Source of the DNA: Paenibacillus sp. Root444D2
Lineage (GTDB): Bacteria; Bacillota; Bacilli; Paenibacillales; NBRC-103111
Length of the DNA: 64,000 bases
Reading direction: 5' to 3'
Assembly: GCF_001426375.1 (NCBI RefSeq)
Contig: NZ_LMEO01000045.1
Span: forward strand, 306,825 to 370,824
How positions within the stretch are numbered: the stretch's first letter is position 1; each line of letters begins with the position of its first letter. A model generated the notes under the pieces. The model was given only the letters and a program-made list of their open reading frames with translations, had not been told where the DNA came from and did not search any database. Below, one piece after another: positions 1 to 8,282 of the stretch. The position numbers and the translations under genes were made by a program.

Positions 1-218
1 ACCCAATCGCTCCCGAAAAATCCTTTATGAGGCACATAATCCTGAAAGGCAATCACTGCACCGTACATCGGTATATATTTAAATATTAGAATGTACAGAA
101 TTGGCAATAAAGACAACAAGTACAACTGAGGTACTTTTTTCATATTGCGGAAAAGCTTAATCACGATATTGGTTCGTTGCTTACTGCGTACGCTTCGAAT
201 TTCCTTGACGATTTCCAA
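1..218 (-). CDS. LplB-type sugar ABC transporter permease, N-terminal part (cut by window edge)
   Basis: Membrane permease of a CUT1-type carbohydrate ABC importer. Only the first 72 codons are present; the 3' end lies outside the window. The reading frame starts with TTG at 218, six to seven bases after a strong AGGAGGAGG ribosome binding site, which decides the start. A charged cytoplasmic N-terminus is followed by the first transmembrane segment (about residues 30-47) and the family-typical stretch KYIPMYGAVIAFQDY. It lies downstream of the YesM/YesN pair at 403-3236 but after a terminator, so it probably has its own promoter; by analogy with other yesMN loci that pair may control this transporter (inference). 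Substrate unknown, plausibly a plant-derived oligosaccharide. Confidence 0.88.
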   Translation of the reverse strand, partial: MEIVKEIRSVRSKQRTNIVIKLFRNMKKVPQLYLLSLLPILYILIFKYIPMYGAVIAFQDYVPHKGFFGSDW

Positions 219-331
219 TCCAAACCTCCTCCTCTCTTTTGCTATCTTTATGATAGTTTCTTGAGGAAGAGCGAGCATACTAGTTTTTTAAGCACCTATT
301 CAACTAAATTATGGTACCCGCCTTCATTTTC

Positions 332-386
332 ACAAAAAAAAGAAATAATGATAACGCTGCAGCCGTGCAGCCATACCATTATTTCT
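332..386 (-). terminator. rho-independent terminator after the first YesM-like kinase
   Basis: Read on the minus strand, a 10-bp stem AGAAATAATG/CATTATTTCT (341-350 with 377-386) containing a repeated GGCTGC in its loop is followed directly by a run of eight T. It lies 17 bases after the stop of the kinase gene ending at 403. Confidence 0.85.
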
Positions 387-402
387 CTAAAGTGCAGCGA
401 AA

Positions 403-2211
403 TTAGGATAACAAATCCACTTCGCCATTCTTGCTAGGCATTCGCAGTGTGACCTTCGCCCCCGTCATCGACTCATTGTCTGAGATGGAGAGCCCGTATT
501 TATCGCCAAATACGATTTGAATGCGGCTGTGTACGTTCAACAGACCGATACCTCCCTCCCGTGCTTCGCGTTCTGGCAAGTGGGTATGCGTCTGCTGCAT
601 ACTTAGCTTTGACTGGAGATCCATAAGCCTCTCAGGCGCAATGCCGGTACCGTTGTCGGTTACTGTCACGACGAAATCATCGTTATCGATGAACGCATCG
701 ATGCTAATCTGATGGTGACTCTCGATCCCATCGGGAAAAGCATGCTTAAACACATTCTCGACCAACGGCTGCAAAGTAAGCCGCACCATTTTTTTCAATA
801 ATAGGTCGGGAGGGATCAGCACCTCAACTTCGAAAGTGTACCCTAAACGATAATTCATAATGTTCATAAAGTGCAGCACATGCTTCAATTCATTGGCTAC
901 TGTAATTTCCTCCAAGTCGGCTCTCACCGAATAACGAAGCATGTAAGAAAGGGATCGCACAATCTCCTTGATCTCCTGAGAATCCTGGACGACGGCATAA
1001 CAAACAATCGTTTCCAACGTATTGTACAGAAAGTGGGGATTGATTTGCAGCTGCAAGGCTTGGAATTCGGCTGCTTGCCTTCTGAGGAGGTATTCCTTAT
1101 TTTTCAGCTCCTCGGCATAGACTTGCTCCATCAGCTCCTGCAATCTGGTTACCATCATATTGTAGCTCACAAACAGGCGGTCCATCTCGTCGGTCCTTCC
1201 GATGATCGCTACACGCGTCCAATCGCCCTTTTCCGTTCGGCGCATCCCGTTTTCCAGTATTTTGATTGGCCTTATAATAGACTGCCCGAAACGGTAGGCA
1301 AGAATCAAAGCAATGATTAAGGCAATGGCACAGGTGATTAGGGTGGTTTTTCTAATATTCGTGACCGGCGCTCTAAGCTCGTCCAGCGGCAGAGAAGCAA
1401 CCAATGTCCAGCCCGAATAATCAGATCTCCGGTTAAAATGAACCCGTTCTATCCCGTCCTTATAATTAAAAATGCGATTTTGATTTTCCTTTAACTTCGT
1501 CAACAGTTTCTCATTCAGCTGCTTACCGATCATCTCGGTCTTAGGGTGGTACACAATTTTGCCGTTGTCGTTAACAATGTAGAAATAGCCGGTCTCCCCT
1601 AGGCGGATACCCTTCCATAACGATGTAAGCTCTTCGATGTTTAACTCAATGCCCAGGATCCCCTTGAATACCTTCGATGTCTGGCGATCGGATATTTTGC
1701 GGGTTAAGGCGAGTCTTCCATCCAAGAAACTCCAGTCCATAATCGTCAATTTTCCGTCGTTATTCGTAATCTCCTTTAATGATTCGAGTTTATCCAGCAA
1801 CACGGAATGACTGAAATCAGTTTCTGCGTTATGGTCATAGATGCTCAGACCATTATATCCAAGCAAATAAACCATGCTGATTTCGGGATTATTGATGAAA
1901 AGGGGTTGTATTACCTTTTCTTTAATCGGTCTGATCGACAAAAAATACGAGACGAAGTTATTTTTGTCCAGGTTCAAAAACTCCTTCACATTCGTAGAAG
2001 TCAACATGGACAACGTGGCTCGATCGTACTTCTTCAAATACATATCGGTATGATTCATCGCGTTATCGACGATTTGCGTCAATAGCTCGTTTGTTTGCTT
2101 ATCCACTTCTTTCGAAGACTGCACGTAGAGTACGAAGCCGACAATGGATGAAGAAATGACGATGACAATAACGAAATGTGCGAACATTCTAGCCGCCATG
2201 CTGGATCTCAT
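403..2211 (-). CDS. YesM-like sensor histidine kinase (two-component system 1)
   Basis: Membrane sensor kinase of the YesM (LytS-related, PF06580) class, 602 residues. TM helix 1 spans about residues 8-30, an extracellular dCache-like sensor about 35-280, TM2 about 288-307, HAMP about 308-362, then the His_kinase domain with the phospho-accepting His393 in INPHFLYNTLE and a C-terminal HATPase with DNGTGIAPE and GGIGLLNVHSRI boxes. It probably phosphorylates the response regulator encoded immediately upstream: that gene's TAA stop shares one base with this ATG, so the two are translationally coupled. Such pairs sense extracellular sugars or the loaded binding protein of a nearby LplABC-type importer and switch that importer on (family knowledge). 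The ligand cannot be read from sequence. Confidence 0.93.
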   Translation of the reverse strand: MRSSMAARMFAHFVIVIVISSSIVGFVLYVQSSKEVDKQTNELLTQIVDNAMNHTDMYLKKYDRATLSMLTSTNVKEFLNLDKNNFVSYFLSIRPIKEKVIQPLFINNPEISMVYLLGYNGLSIYDHNAETDFSHSVLLDKLESLKEITNNDGKLTIMDWSFLDGRLALTRKISDRQTSKVFKGILGIELNIEELTSLWKGIRLGETGYFYIVNDNGKIVYHPKTEMIGKQLNEKLLTKLKENQNRIFNYKDGIERVHFNRRSDYSGWTLVASLPLDELRAPVTNIRKTTLITCAIALIIALILAYRFGQSIIRPIKILENGMRRTEKGDWTRVAIIGRTDEMDRLFVSYNMMVTRLQELMEQVYAEELKNKEYLLRRQAAEFQALQLQINPHFLYNTLETIVCYAVVQDSQEIKEIVRSLSYMLRYSVRADLEEITVANELKHVLHFMNIMNYRLGYTFEVEVLIPPDLLLKKMVRLTLQPLVENVFKHAFPDGIESHHQISIDAFIDNDDFVVTVTDNGTGIAPERLMDLQSKLSMQQTHTHLPEREAREGGIGLLNVHSRIQIVFGDKYGLSISDNESMTGAKVTLRMPSKNGEVDLLS

Positions 2212-3236
2212 TATTTGATCCCCAGCATACTGCGGTATTCGGTCGGCGAGCAGCCCGTCATCTTCTTGAAAATTTTCGTGAAATACGGATAGTTTTGATA
2301 GCCAATGGTCACACCAACGTCAACAACCTTATAGTGAGGGATTTCGAGGAGCCTTTTGGCCATCTCAATCCGTTTTTTCATGCGATATTGAACGAACGTT
2401 TCATTCGTCATTTTTTTGAAAATATAGCTGAAATAAGTCGGTGCAAGCCCCATCTTCTCAGCCACTTCCTCCAGACTGAGCTCTTCCGAAATGTGAGTGT
2501 CAATGTAAGCTTTCGCTTCCTCGAACAAACTTTTCTGATTGCCGCCTCGCCAATGAAATAGTTGATTATATAATCCGACTAATTCCGTTTGCAGATAAGC
2601 AATCGCACCTGATACCGTATTCAGCTGTGGGGGCGAAGCATTGGTCGTAAACGTAACCATATTATGAGCGTTCAGTTTTTTAACTAAAATTTTCAGCCCG
2701 TCCGCAATAATCTGCTCTAACTGCTGGGCTTGGATGCCTTTGGTCATATCCCCAAGCTTCCATTCCTCTATGAGACTGTTAAGCGCATCCAAATCCGCAG
2801 ACCAGATCGTCGCTTCGACGCGCTCCAGCCACTCCTCCACCTTGAAAAAGGAGATGGGGACAGAAAGATCCTGCTGCAGCAAAAGTTTATTTAGGACAGG
2901 GTATAGCTCATGTTCCGTAAGCGGTTTCAACAAGTACTCTTTGACCCCATAAGTGAGACACTTCTGTGCGTAGGCAAAATCGTCGTAACCTGATATGACC
3001 ACGATAGGAACATTCACATTCATGTCCTGAACCTGTTTGCACAATTCAAGTCCATCCATCTTCGGCATCTGTATATCGGTCAAAAGCATATCTGGACGCT
3101 GCTTATTGATTTGCTCGAGAGCCTCCGCCCCATTCGCCACGACGACCGTGCGAAATAATGGGTTACACTGCCTGACTAACTGGGCCAGACCCATCCGAAC
3201 CATCGGTTCGTCATCTACAATGAGGATTTGTTTCAT
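2211..3236 (-). CDS. YesN-like response regulator with AraC DNA-binding domain (two-component system 1)
   Basis: DNA-binding partner of the kinase at 403-2211, 341 residues. Receiver domain about residues 1-120 with the acidic pair Asp8/Asp9, phospho-acceptor Asp54 in LLTDIQMPKMDG, Ser82 and Lys104 (LLKP); the middle about 120-235 is poorly conserved; AraC-type double HTH about 240-341, ending in the signature YPYFTKIFKKMTGCSPTEYR. It overlaps the kinase gene by one base. An AAGGGAG ribosome binding site precedes the ATG. Expected targets are the flanking sugar permease genes (4295-3401 upstream, or the one leaving the window at 218). Very similar in layout to the second regulator at 7227-8243, suggesting locus duplication. 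Confidence 0.93.
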   Translation of the reverse strand: MKQILIVDDEPMVRMGLAQLVRQCNPLFRTVVVANGAEALEQINKQRPDMLLTDIQMPKMDGLELCKQVQDMNVNVPIVVISGYDDFAYAQKCLTYGVKEYLLKPLTEHELYPVLNKLLLQQDLSVPISFFKVEEWLERVEATIWSADLDALNSLIEEWKLGDMTKGIQAQQLEQIIADGLKILVKKLNAHNMVTFTTNASPPQLNTVSGAIAYLQTELVGLYNQLFHWRGGNQKSLFEEAKAYIDTHISEELSLEEVAEKMGLAPTYFSYIFKKMTNETFVQYRMKKRIEMAKRLLEIPHYKVVDVGVTIGYQNYPYFTKIFKKMTGCSPTEYRSMLGIK

Positions 3237-3322
3237 TCCGAGTGCACTCCCTTAAGCTGGGTTTATAAGAATCTTTGAAAACATTTTACCACAGACCTAA
3301 TTCATAGGTAATCTAATTTTAG

Positions 3323-3350
3323 AGTATACGCCTAATCGATAGACTGTCAT
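3323..3350 (-). promoter_or_regulatory. candidate sigma-A promoter for the first yesN-yesM pair
   Basis: On the minus strand ATGACA (3345-3350), 16 bases, then TATACT (3323-3328), about 85 bases upstream of the regulator start. The gap 3237-3400 contains no convincing terminator for the permease gene that ends at 3401, so read-through is also possible. Confidence 0.4.
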
Positions 3351-3400
3351 TATGTTTATTTACGATCCTATTTCTTATTTTACCCTTCATCCAGTTCCTC

Positions 3401-4279
3401 CTACGATTTAATAGATCCAACCATCATTCCTTTGATAAAATGCTTTTGCAGGAACGGGTATACCAGCAAGATGGGTAACGTAGCAACGACGATGACAGCC
3501 ATTTTCAGCCCCTCGGGAGAGACCATTAACTGCAGCTCCGAAGTTACATCGGCTGATCCCAAATTATCTGTAATGACAATTTCGCGCAACCGTACCTGGA
3601 GAGTAATTAGCGAACGTTTGTCAATGTAATAAAGGGCTTGTGAATACATATTCCAGTTCGCAACGGCATACATAATCCCCATGGTTGCCATGACCGGCTT
3701 GGATAATGGTAGTACAACATTCCAAATCATACGAAACTCGCCACATCCGTCGATACGGGCAGAATCCAGCAATTCACTGGGAAGATGAATAAAAAAAGAA
3801 CGCATGACGAACAGATTAAAGGCGCTAATCGCTGACGGAATCATCAACACCCAAAGTGTATTAAGCATATGCAGATTTTTCAAAAGCAGATAGTTCGGAA
3901 TCAGCGGTGCATGAAAAATCATCGTAATCAGAACAAAAAACAACGCTGGTTTCCGATACAAATATTCGGGACGGGATAGCGGATACGCTAAGCTTGCCGT
4001 AGCGGCCAGGTTGATCAACGTACCGAGTACAGTAATCGTCACACTATTTCGCAGCGCTATCCAAATGGTAGAATCCTTTAGGATCATATGGTAATTCTCA
4101 AGGGTGAATCCTACTGGCCAAAGGCTGACGGTTCTACTGTTGATGGCCACGGCGTTACTCAAGGATTGAGCGATAACATTAAGAAGCGGAAGAACCATGG
4201 TAAGACCAATCAATAACAGCAAGATCATGTTAAATATCTGAAAAGCCCGCTGACTCGGTGTTGTAATCACACATCTCAC
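3401..4279 (-). CDS. LplC-type carbohydrate ABC transporter permease
   Basis: Inner half of a CUT1 sugar importer in the cytoplasmic membrane, 292 residues with about six TM segments. The EAA loop that contacts the ATPase is visible as LLDSARIDGCGEFRMIWNVVLP near residues 180-200. The C-terminus ends in QKHFIKGMMVGSIKS, as usual for LplC/YtcP proteins. It starts 15 bases after the LplB-type gene (4295-5251) and forms a permease pair with it. The likely binding protein is the large lipoprotein at 10743-12305 in the same gene series. No ATPase gene lies nearby, so a shared MsmX-type ATPase is expected (family knowledge). Substrate inferred from the neighbouring GH95, GH2 and esterase genes. Confidence 0.93.
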   Translation of the reverse strand: MRCVITTPSQRAFQIFNMILLLLIGLTMVLPLLNVIAQSLSNAVAINSRTVSLWPVGFTLENYHMILKDSTIWIALRNSVTITVLGTLINLAATASLAYPLSRPEYLYRKPALFFVLITMIFHAPLIPNYLLLKNLHMLNTLWVLMIPSAISAFNLFVMRSFFIHLPSELLDSARIDGCGEFRMIWNVVLPLSKPVMATMGIMYAVANWNMYSQALYYIDKRSLITLQVRLREIVITDNLGSADVTSELQLMVSPEGLKMAVIVVATLPILLVYPFLQKHFIKGMMVGSIKS

Positions 4280-4294
4280 CTCCTTTTATATTCG

Positions 4295-5251
4295 TCAGTA
4301 CAGACTTTCTCCCGACGCTTTCTTGCTCACGGTATTGCCGATAATAATTAAAACCAAACCAACAAGAGATTTAAAAAGCCCAATAGCAGTCGTGAAGCTG
4401 TATTGACGATCGACCAAGCCTGCTCTGTACACATAGGTATCCAGAATTTCTCCATTTTCGCTATTAAGAGGGTTCAAGAACAAGAAGACGCGTTCAAAGC
4501 CGAAATCCATAAAATGTCCGATATGCAGCAGCAATAAAATGGTGATTGTCGGAAGAATCGATGGCAAGGTAATCGAAATGACCTGACGGAACCGCCCCGC
4601 TCCATCGATCTCAGCCGCTTCATACAAATCTGGATGGATACCTGCAATCGCAGCCAGATAAATAATCGTTCCCCAACCACTGTCTTTCCATATGCCAGAA
4701 CCAATCAGAATAGAGCGGATGTAACTGTTCTCGCCCATAAAATAAATAGACTCTATATGAAACCAGCCCAGCACTTGATTAACGATCCCAGTTGTCGGGG
4801 AAAGCAAACCAATCACGATCCCTCCGACAATGACCCATGACAAGAAATGTGGCATGTAAATGACGGTTTGCAACAATCGCTTGTACCCGTTGAATCGAAT
4901 TTCGTTCAGTAATAATGCCAGAATGATAGGTACAGGGAATGCAAAGATAAGGTCATACATCCCGATATACAGCGTGTTTTTCAAAATGATCATAAACTCC
5001 GGATACGTAAATAACCGTTTGAAATGGACCATACCTACCCAAGGACTGCCTGAAATCCCCTTAAATATATTGTAATTTTGAAAAGCAATCGAAGAACCGA
5101 ACAAGGGGATATACTTGAAAATTGCAAAATACAAGAGCCCGGGAATTGAAATCAGATACAAGGGCCAATACTTTTGAATAAATGCCCGCTGAGACCGCGC
5201 ATTCGCAAACTGATACTGTGTTTCTCCAGAGATGTCCGTTTTCGAAGACAT
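4295..5251 (-). CDS. LplB-type carbohydrate ABC transporter permease
   Basis: Partner permease of the LplC-type protein, 318 residues from the chosen start. A longer frame is open to 5317, but the ATG at 5251 has a GGAAAGGAG site seven bases upstream and gives the usual N-terminus MSSKTDISGE. Hydrophobic segment 1 contains PLYLISIPGLLYFAIFKYIP, followed by the family signature FGSSIAFQNYN. The EAA loop reads YEAAEIDGAGRFRQVISITLP near residue 200. About six TM helices. Separated by 130 bases and a terminator from the upstream kinase gene, so it needs its own promoter or partial read-through; I found no strong promoter in 5252-5381. Confidence 0.93.
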   Translation of the reverse strand: MSSKTDISGETQYQFANARSQRAFIQKYWPLYLISIPGLLYFAIFKYIPLFGSSIAFQNYNIFKGISGSPWVGMVHFKRLFTYPEFMIILKNTLYIGMYDLIFAFPVPIILALLLNEIRFNGYKRLLQTVIYMPHFLSWVIVGGIVIGLLSPTTGIVNQVLGWFHIESIYFMGENSYIRSILIGSGIWKDSGWGTIIYLAAIAGIHPDLYEAAEIDGAGRFRQVISITLPSILPTITILLLLHIGHFMDFGFERVFLFLNPLNSENGEILDTYVYRAGLVDRQYSFTTAIGLFKSLVGLVLIIIGNTVSKKASGESLY

Positions 5252-5381
5252 GTTTTTACTCCTTTCCGTTAATCGCATTGATAAGATATGGTCCAATCTT
5301 ACTATGGGACGCAGCACGTAAACATGTGATTACTTTGAAGCTTCCTGTGTTTTCTTTGGATGAATTTCTTCCATTAAACGT

Positions 5382-5404
5382 AAAAAGCAGCCCTATTGGC
5401 TGCC
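5382..5404 (-). terminator. rho-independent terminator after the second YesM-like kinase
   Basis: Minus strand: GGCAGCC-AATA-GGGCTGC stem followed by TTTTT, 12 bases after the kinase stop at 5416. It separates sensor genes from the permease pair downstream and may act as a partial stop. Confidence 0.8.
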
Positions 5405-5415
5405 CTAATCTCCAT

Positions 5416-7230
5416 TCAATTTCTCGGCATCAACATAATGAGCCTCGTTCCCTGACCGATCTCGCTATCAATCTGTAAACCGTACTGCTCGCCGAACACC
5501 ATCTGAATCCGACGGTGTACGTTAATGATACCGATGCCGCCGATCCCTTTCGTTGAGCCGCTCCCCCCGCTTTCATGATCCGCAAGCCGGTTTTCGCTAA
5601 GCTTCTCACGCAGCTCACGCAGCCTTGATTCGCTGATCCCCGCTCCGTTATCTTCTACACTGATCCAGAACGTCATATGGTCTTCGCCCGCTTGAATACG
5701 AATATAATGGCTGTCCTCCAGACCATCCGGGAAGGCATGCTGTAACGTATTTTCCACCAAAGGCTGAAGGGTCAGACGAACCATATTGCGAAGCAAATAC
5801 GCGGGGTCAATGGCCACTTCGATATCGAACTCTCGGCCGATCCGGTGCTTCATCACGACTAGATAGTGCATGACATGCTTGAGTTCATTTGCGACTGTAA
5901 TTTCTTCCAAGTGGGTCTGTACAGAATACCGAAGCATATACGCCAGTGCCTTCACGATCTCGGAGATTTCCTTACTGTCCTTAATAACAGCATAACAAAC
6001 AATCGTTTCTAGCGTGTTATATAAAAAGTGAGGATTAATCTGAAGCTGCAGCGATTGAAACTCAGCTTTCTGGCGTTCGATCCGATTCTCCTTATCCCTC
6101 AACTCGGCCTGATACACTTCATCGACGAGCTCCGAAAGTCGACTGACCATCAGATTATACCGACTGATCAGCTCTACAATTTCGTCCCGGTGACTAGGCA
6201 GCGGCAGGATGACCCAGTTTCCTTTCTCTGTCTCACGCATAGCACTCTTCAATTTGCGAATCGGACCTGTTATTGACTTCCCGAACCGAATGGCTAACCA
6301 CAAGGCGAGAATGAGTGTAAAGCTGCCAACGATAATGGTTGTAGTCCGTATCGTATCGGTGGGTTTGCGCAATTCATCTACAGGCATGGACACGACAAGC
6401 CGCCAATTGCCATAATTGGAACGACGGCTCATAAACATCCGCGACTTCTCATCCATCTTGGACGTAAATGCATGGGGACCCGCCTCGAGCACTTGTTGCC
6501 CAATCGCTTCCGGCATAGGTTCGCCGATCCGCTCTGGATCTGGATGATACACATAGTTTCCATTCCCGTCCGTAATGAAGAAATAACCATCGCTCTCCAA
6601 ATCAATGCCCTTCCAAAGCTCCGAAAGCTCAGATGCTCTCAACTCAATAGCGAGAATACCCTTAAGTTCCGTTGAAGAAAGCCCTCGAATGCGACGGACG
6701 AGCGACAGTGTCTGATTTTTTTGATCTGGTAAAATACTATGATTCAGAACGCTTAAACTTCCATTCGCCGTCGTATTATTTTTAAAAAAGTCTAGCTGCT
6801 GCTGTATTTGTTCCTTCGCAAACGATCCCGCATTAATCCCATTATAAACATACATGGCATTTCCGTTGAAGCTGATCAAAAAAATGTCGGCAATTTCTGG
6901 ATTTCTTATAAAAATAGGCTCGATGCCTACTTCTTTGACAAGTTTACGAAGCTCGTAATATGGATATCCGATCTCCCCTTCCGGCAGATCAATGAATCTT
7001 TTGACATCATTATTACTTAATAGAGACACCATCGAACGCTCATATGCGCGAATATACAGGTCTGTATGATACACGGCATTGCCTACGACCTGTGTCAACT
7101 GCTTTTCAACTAACTGTTCCAACTCTCGCGAAGAGGCTCTGTACGAAAAGTAACCAACACTAGTCAAGGAAATCATGATTACAACTAGATAAGACAGATA
7201 CAGCTTTTGGTATAAATTAAAATTTTTCAT
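5416..7230 (-). CDS. YesM-like sensor histidine kinase (two-component system 2)
   Basis: Second YesM-class membrane kinase of the locus, 604 residues and similar along its whole length to the kinase at 403-2211. TM1 about residues 10-28, dCache-like extracellular sensor about 33-285, TM2 about 296-315, HAMP about 315-370, His401 in QLQINPHFLYNTLETI, HATPase with DNGAGISESRL and GGIGIINVHRRIQ boxes. It overlaps the regulator gene upstream by four bases (ATGA), so the pair is translationally coupled. It follows the binding-protein and GH95 genes, so its signal is probably that binding protein or its sugar (inference). Confidence 0.93.
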   Translation of the reverse strand: MKNFNLYQKLYLSYLVVIMISLTSVGYFSYRASSRELEQLVEKQLTQVVGNAVYHTDLYIRAYERSMVSLLSNNDVKRFIDLPEGEIGYPYYELRKLVKEVGIEPIFIRNPEIADIFLISFNGNAMYVYNGINAGSFAKEQIQQQLDFFKNNTTANGSLSVLNHSILPDQKNQTLSLVRRIRGLSSTELKGILAIELRASELSELWKGIDLESDGYFFITDGNGNYVYHPDPERIGEPMPEAIGQQVLEAGPHAFTSKMDEKSRMFMSRRSNYGNWRLVVSMPVDELRKPTDTIRTTTIIVGSFTLILALWLAIRFGKSITGPIRKLKSAMRETEKGNWVILPLPSHRDEIVELISRYNLMVSRLSELVDEVYQAELRDKENRIERQKAEFQSLQLQINPHFLYNTLETIVCYAVIKDSKEISEIVKALAYMLRYSVQTHLEEITVANELKHVMHYLVVMKHRIGREFDIEVAIDPAYLLRNMVRLTLQPLVENTLQHAFPDGLEDSHYIRIQAGEDHMTFWISVEDNGAGISESRLRELREKLSENRLADHESGGSGSTKGIGGIGIINVHRRIQMVFGEQYGLQIDSEIGQGTRLIMLMPRN

Positions 7231-8243
7231 TTAATCCCCATGGAGCTGCGGTATTCAGACGGGGACATCCCGTAAATTTTTTTGAACGTTTTTGTAAAAT
7301 GAGGATAGTCGTCGTAACCTACTTCCGATGCGATATCAAATGTTCGCTTATGAGGAATGGAGAGCAAATCTCTCGCTTTCTCCATTCTTTTATGCATCCG
7401 GTAGCTCACGAACGTTTCGCCCGTCATCTTTCTAAACAGCGTACTGAAATAAGACGGGGTGATACCGACCAAGTCCGCAACCTCCGTTAAAGTAACTTCT
7501 ACAGACAACCGAGTATCGATGAACACCTTGGCTTCTTCCATAGGATCCTTGTAATTTCCTTGCCGGGAATGTAGAAGTTCTTTCATTAACGTTCTCATGC
7601 GGCATTCAAATGCTAAGAACAGTTCCTCCTGCGTAGATGCGAGCAGCGGCTCCTGTAAACCTGACATGACAAATTGCTTCTTCGTTTGAAAATGGGTGTC
7701 CAGCAGAAGCAGCACTTCATCCAGTAGATGCTGCAGCTGATTGACTGTGAAGTGGCAGCAATGCTTTCTCCACTCCGCCAAGAGCCGGGTTATTTCATCA
7801 GTCTGAAGTGACCAGATACTCCCTTTCATCCGTTCAATCCACTCTATATACCCAGAAACGGATATAAAACCTTGCGATTGCAGCTTAAGAATCTGGTCGA
7901 ACACATCGTGTAAATCAGGCGGTGTGACTGGTTTCAACAAATAGTGCTTAACCCCGTAAGACAGGCACTTCTGCGCATACTCAAAATCGTTATAACCGGA
8001 AATGACGACCTTAAGTAGATGAGGATGACTATCGTGCAGTTTTCGACAAAGCTCTAAACCGTCCATTTTCGGCATACGTATATCCGTAATGAGTAGATCC
8101 GGCTCCAAAAGTGCGATTCGCTCAATAGCCTCAACTCCATTAATTGCCGTTTCTATCGTTTGAAACGATTGTGTATATTGTTGTGCCATCTTCATCAGGC
8201 CGCTGCGAATGATCGGTTCATCATCTACAATCAATAATCTCAT
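7227..8243 (-). CDS. YesN-like response regulator with AraC DNA-binding domain (two-component system 2)
   Basis: Response regulator paired with the kinase at 5416-7230, 338 residues. Receiver about 1-120 with Asp7/Asp8, phospho-acceptor Asp54 in LITDIRMPKMDG, and the KHYLLKP lysine; linker about 120-235; AraC double HTH about 238-338 ending DDYPHFTKTFKKIYGMSPSEYR. GGAGGC lies eight bases before the ATG. It begins 39 bases after the GH95 gene and so belongs to the lipoprotein-GH95-regulator-kinase series. Likely activates the glycan genes 16040-8283 and the permeases downstream. Confidence 0.93.
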   Translation of the reverse strand: MRLLIVDDEPIIRSGLMKMAQQYTQSFQTIETAINGVEAIERIALLEPDLLITDIRMPKMDGLELCRKLHDSHPHLLKVVISGYNDFEYAQKCLSYGVKHYLLKPVTPPDLHDVFDQILKLQSQGFISVSGYIEWIERMKGSIWSLQTDEITRLLAEWRKHCCHFTVNQLQHLLDEVLLLLDTHFQTKKQFVMSGLQEPLLASTQEELFLAFECRMRTLMKELLHSRQGNYKDPMEEAKVFIDTRLSVEVTLTEVADLVGITPSYFSTLFRKMTGETFVSYRMHKRMEKARDLLSIPHKRTFDIASEVGYDDYPHFTKTFKKIYGMSPSEYRSSMGIK

Positions 8244-8282
8244 GCTTCAAGCCTCCACCTTTCAAACAGCGTAAACTACTCC

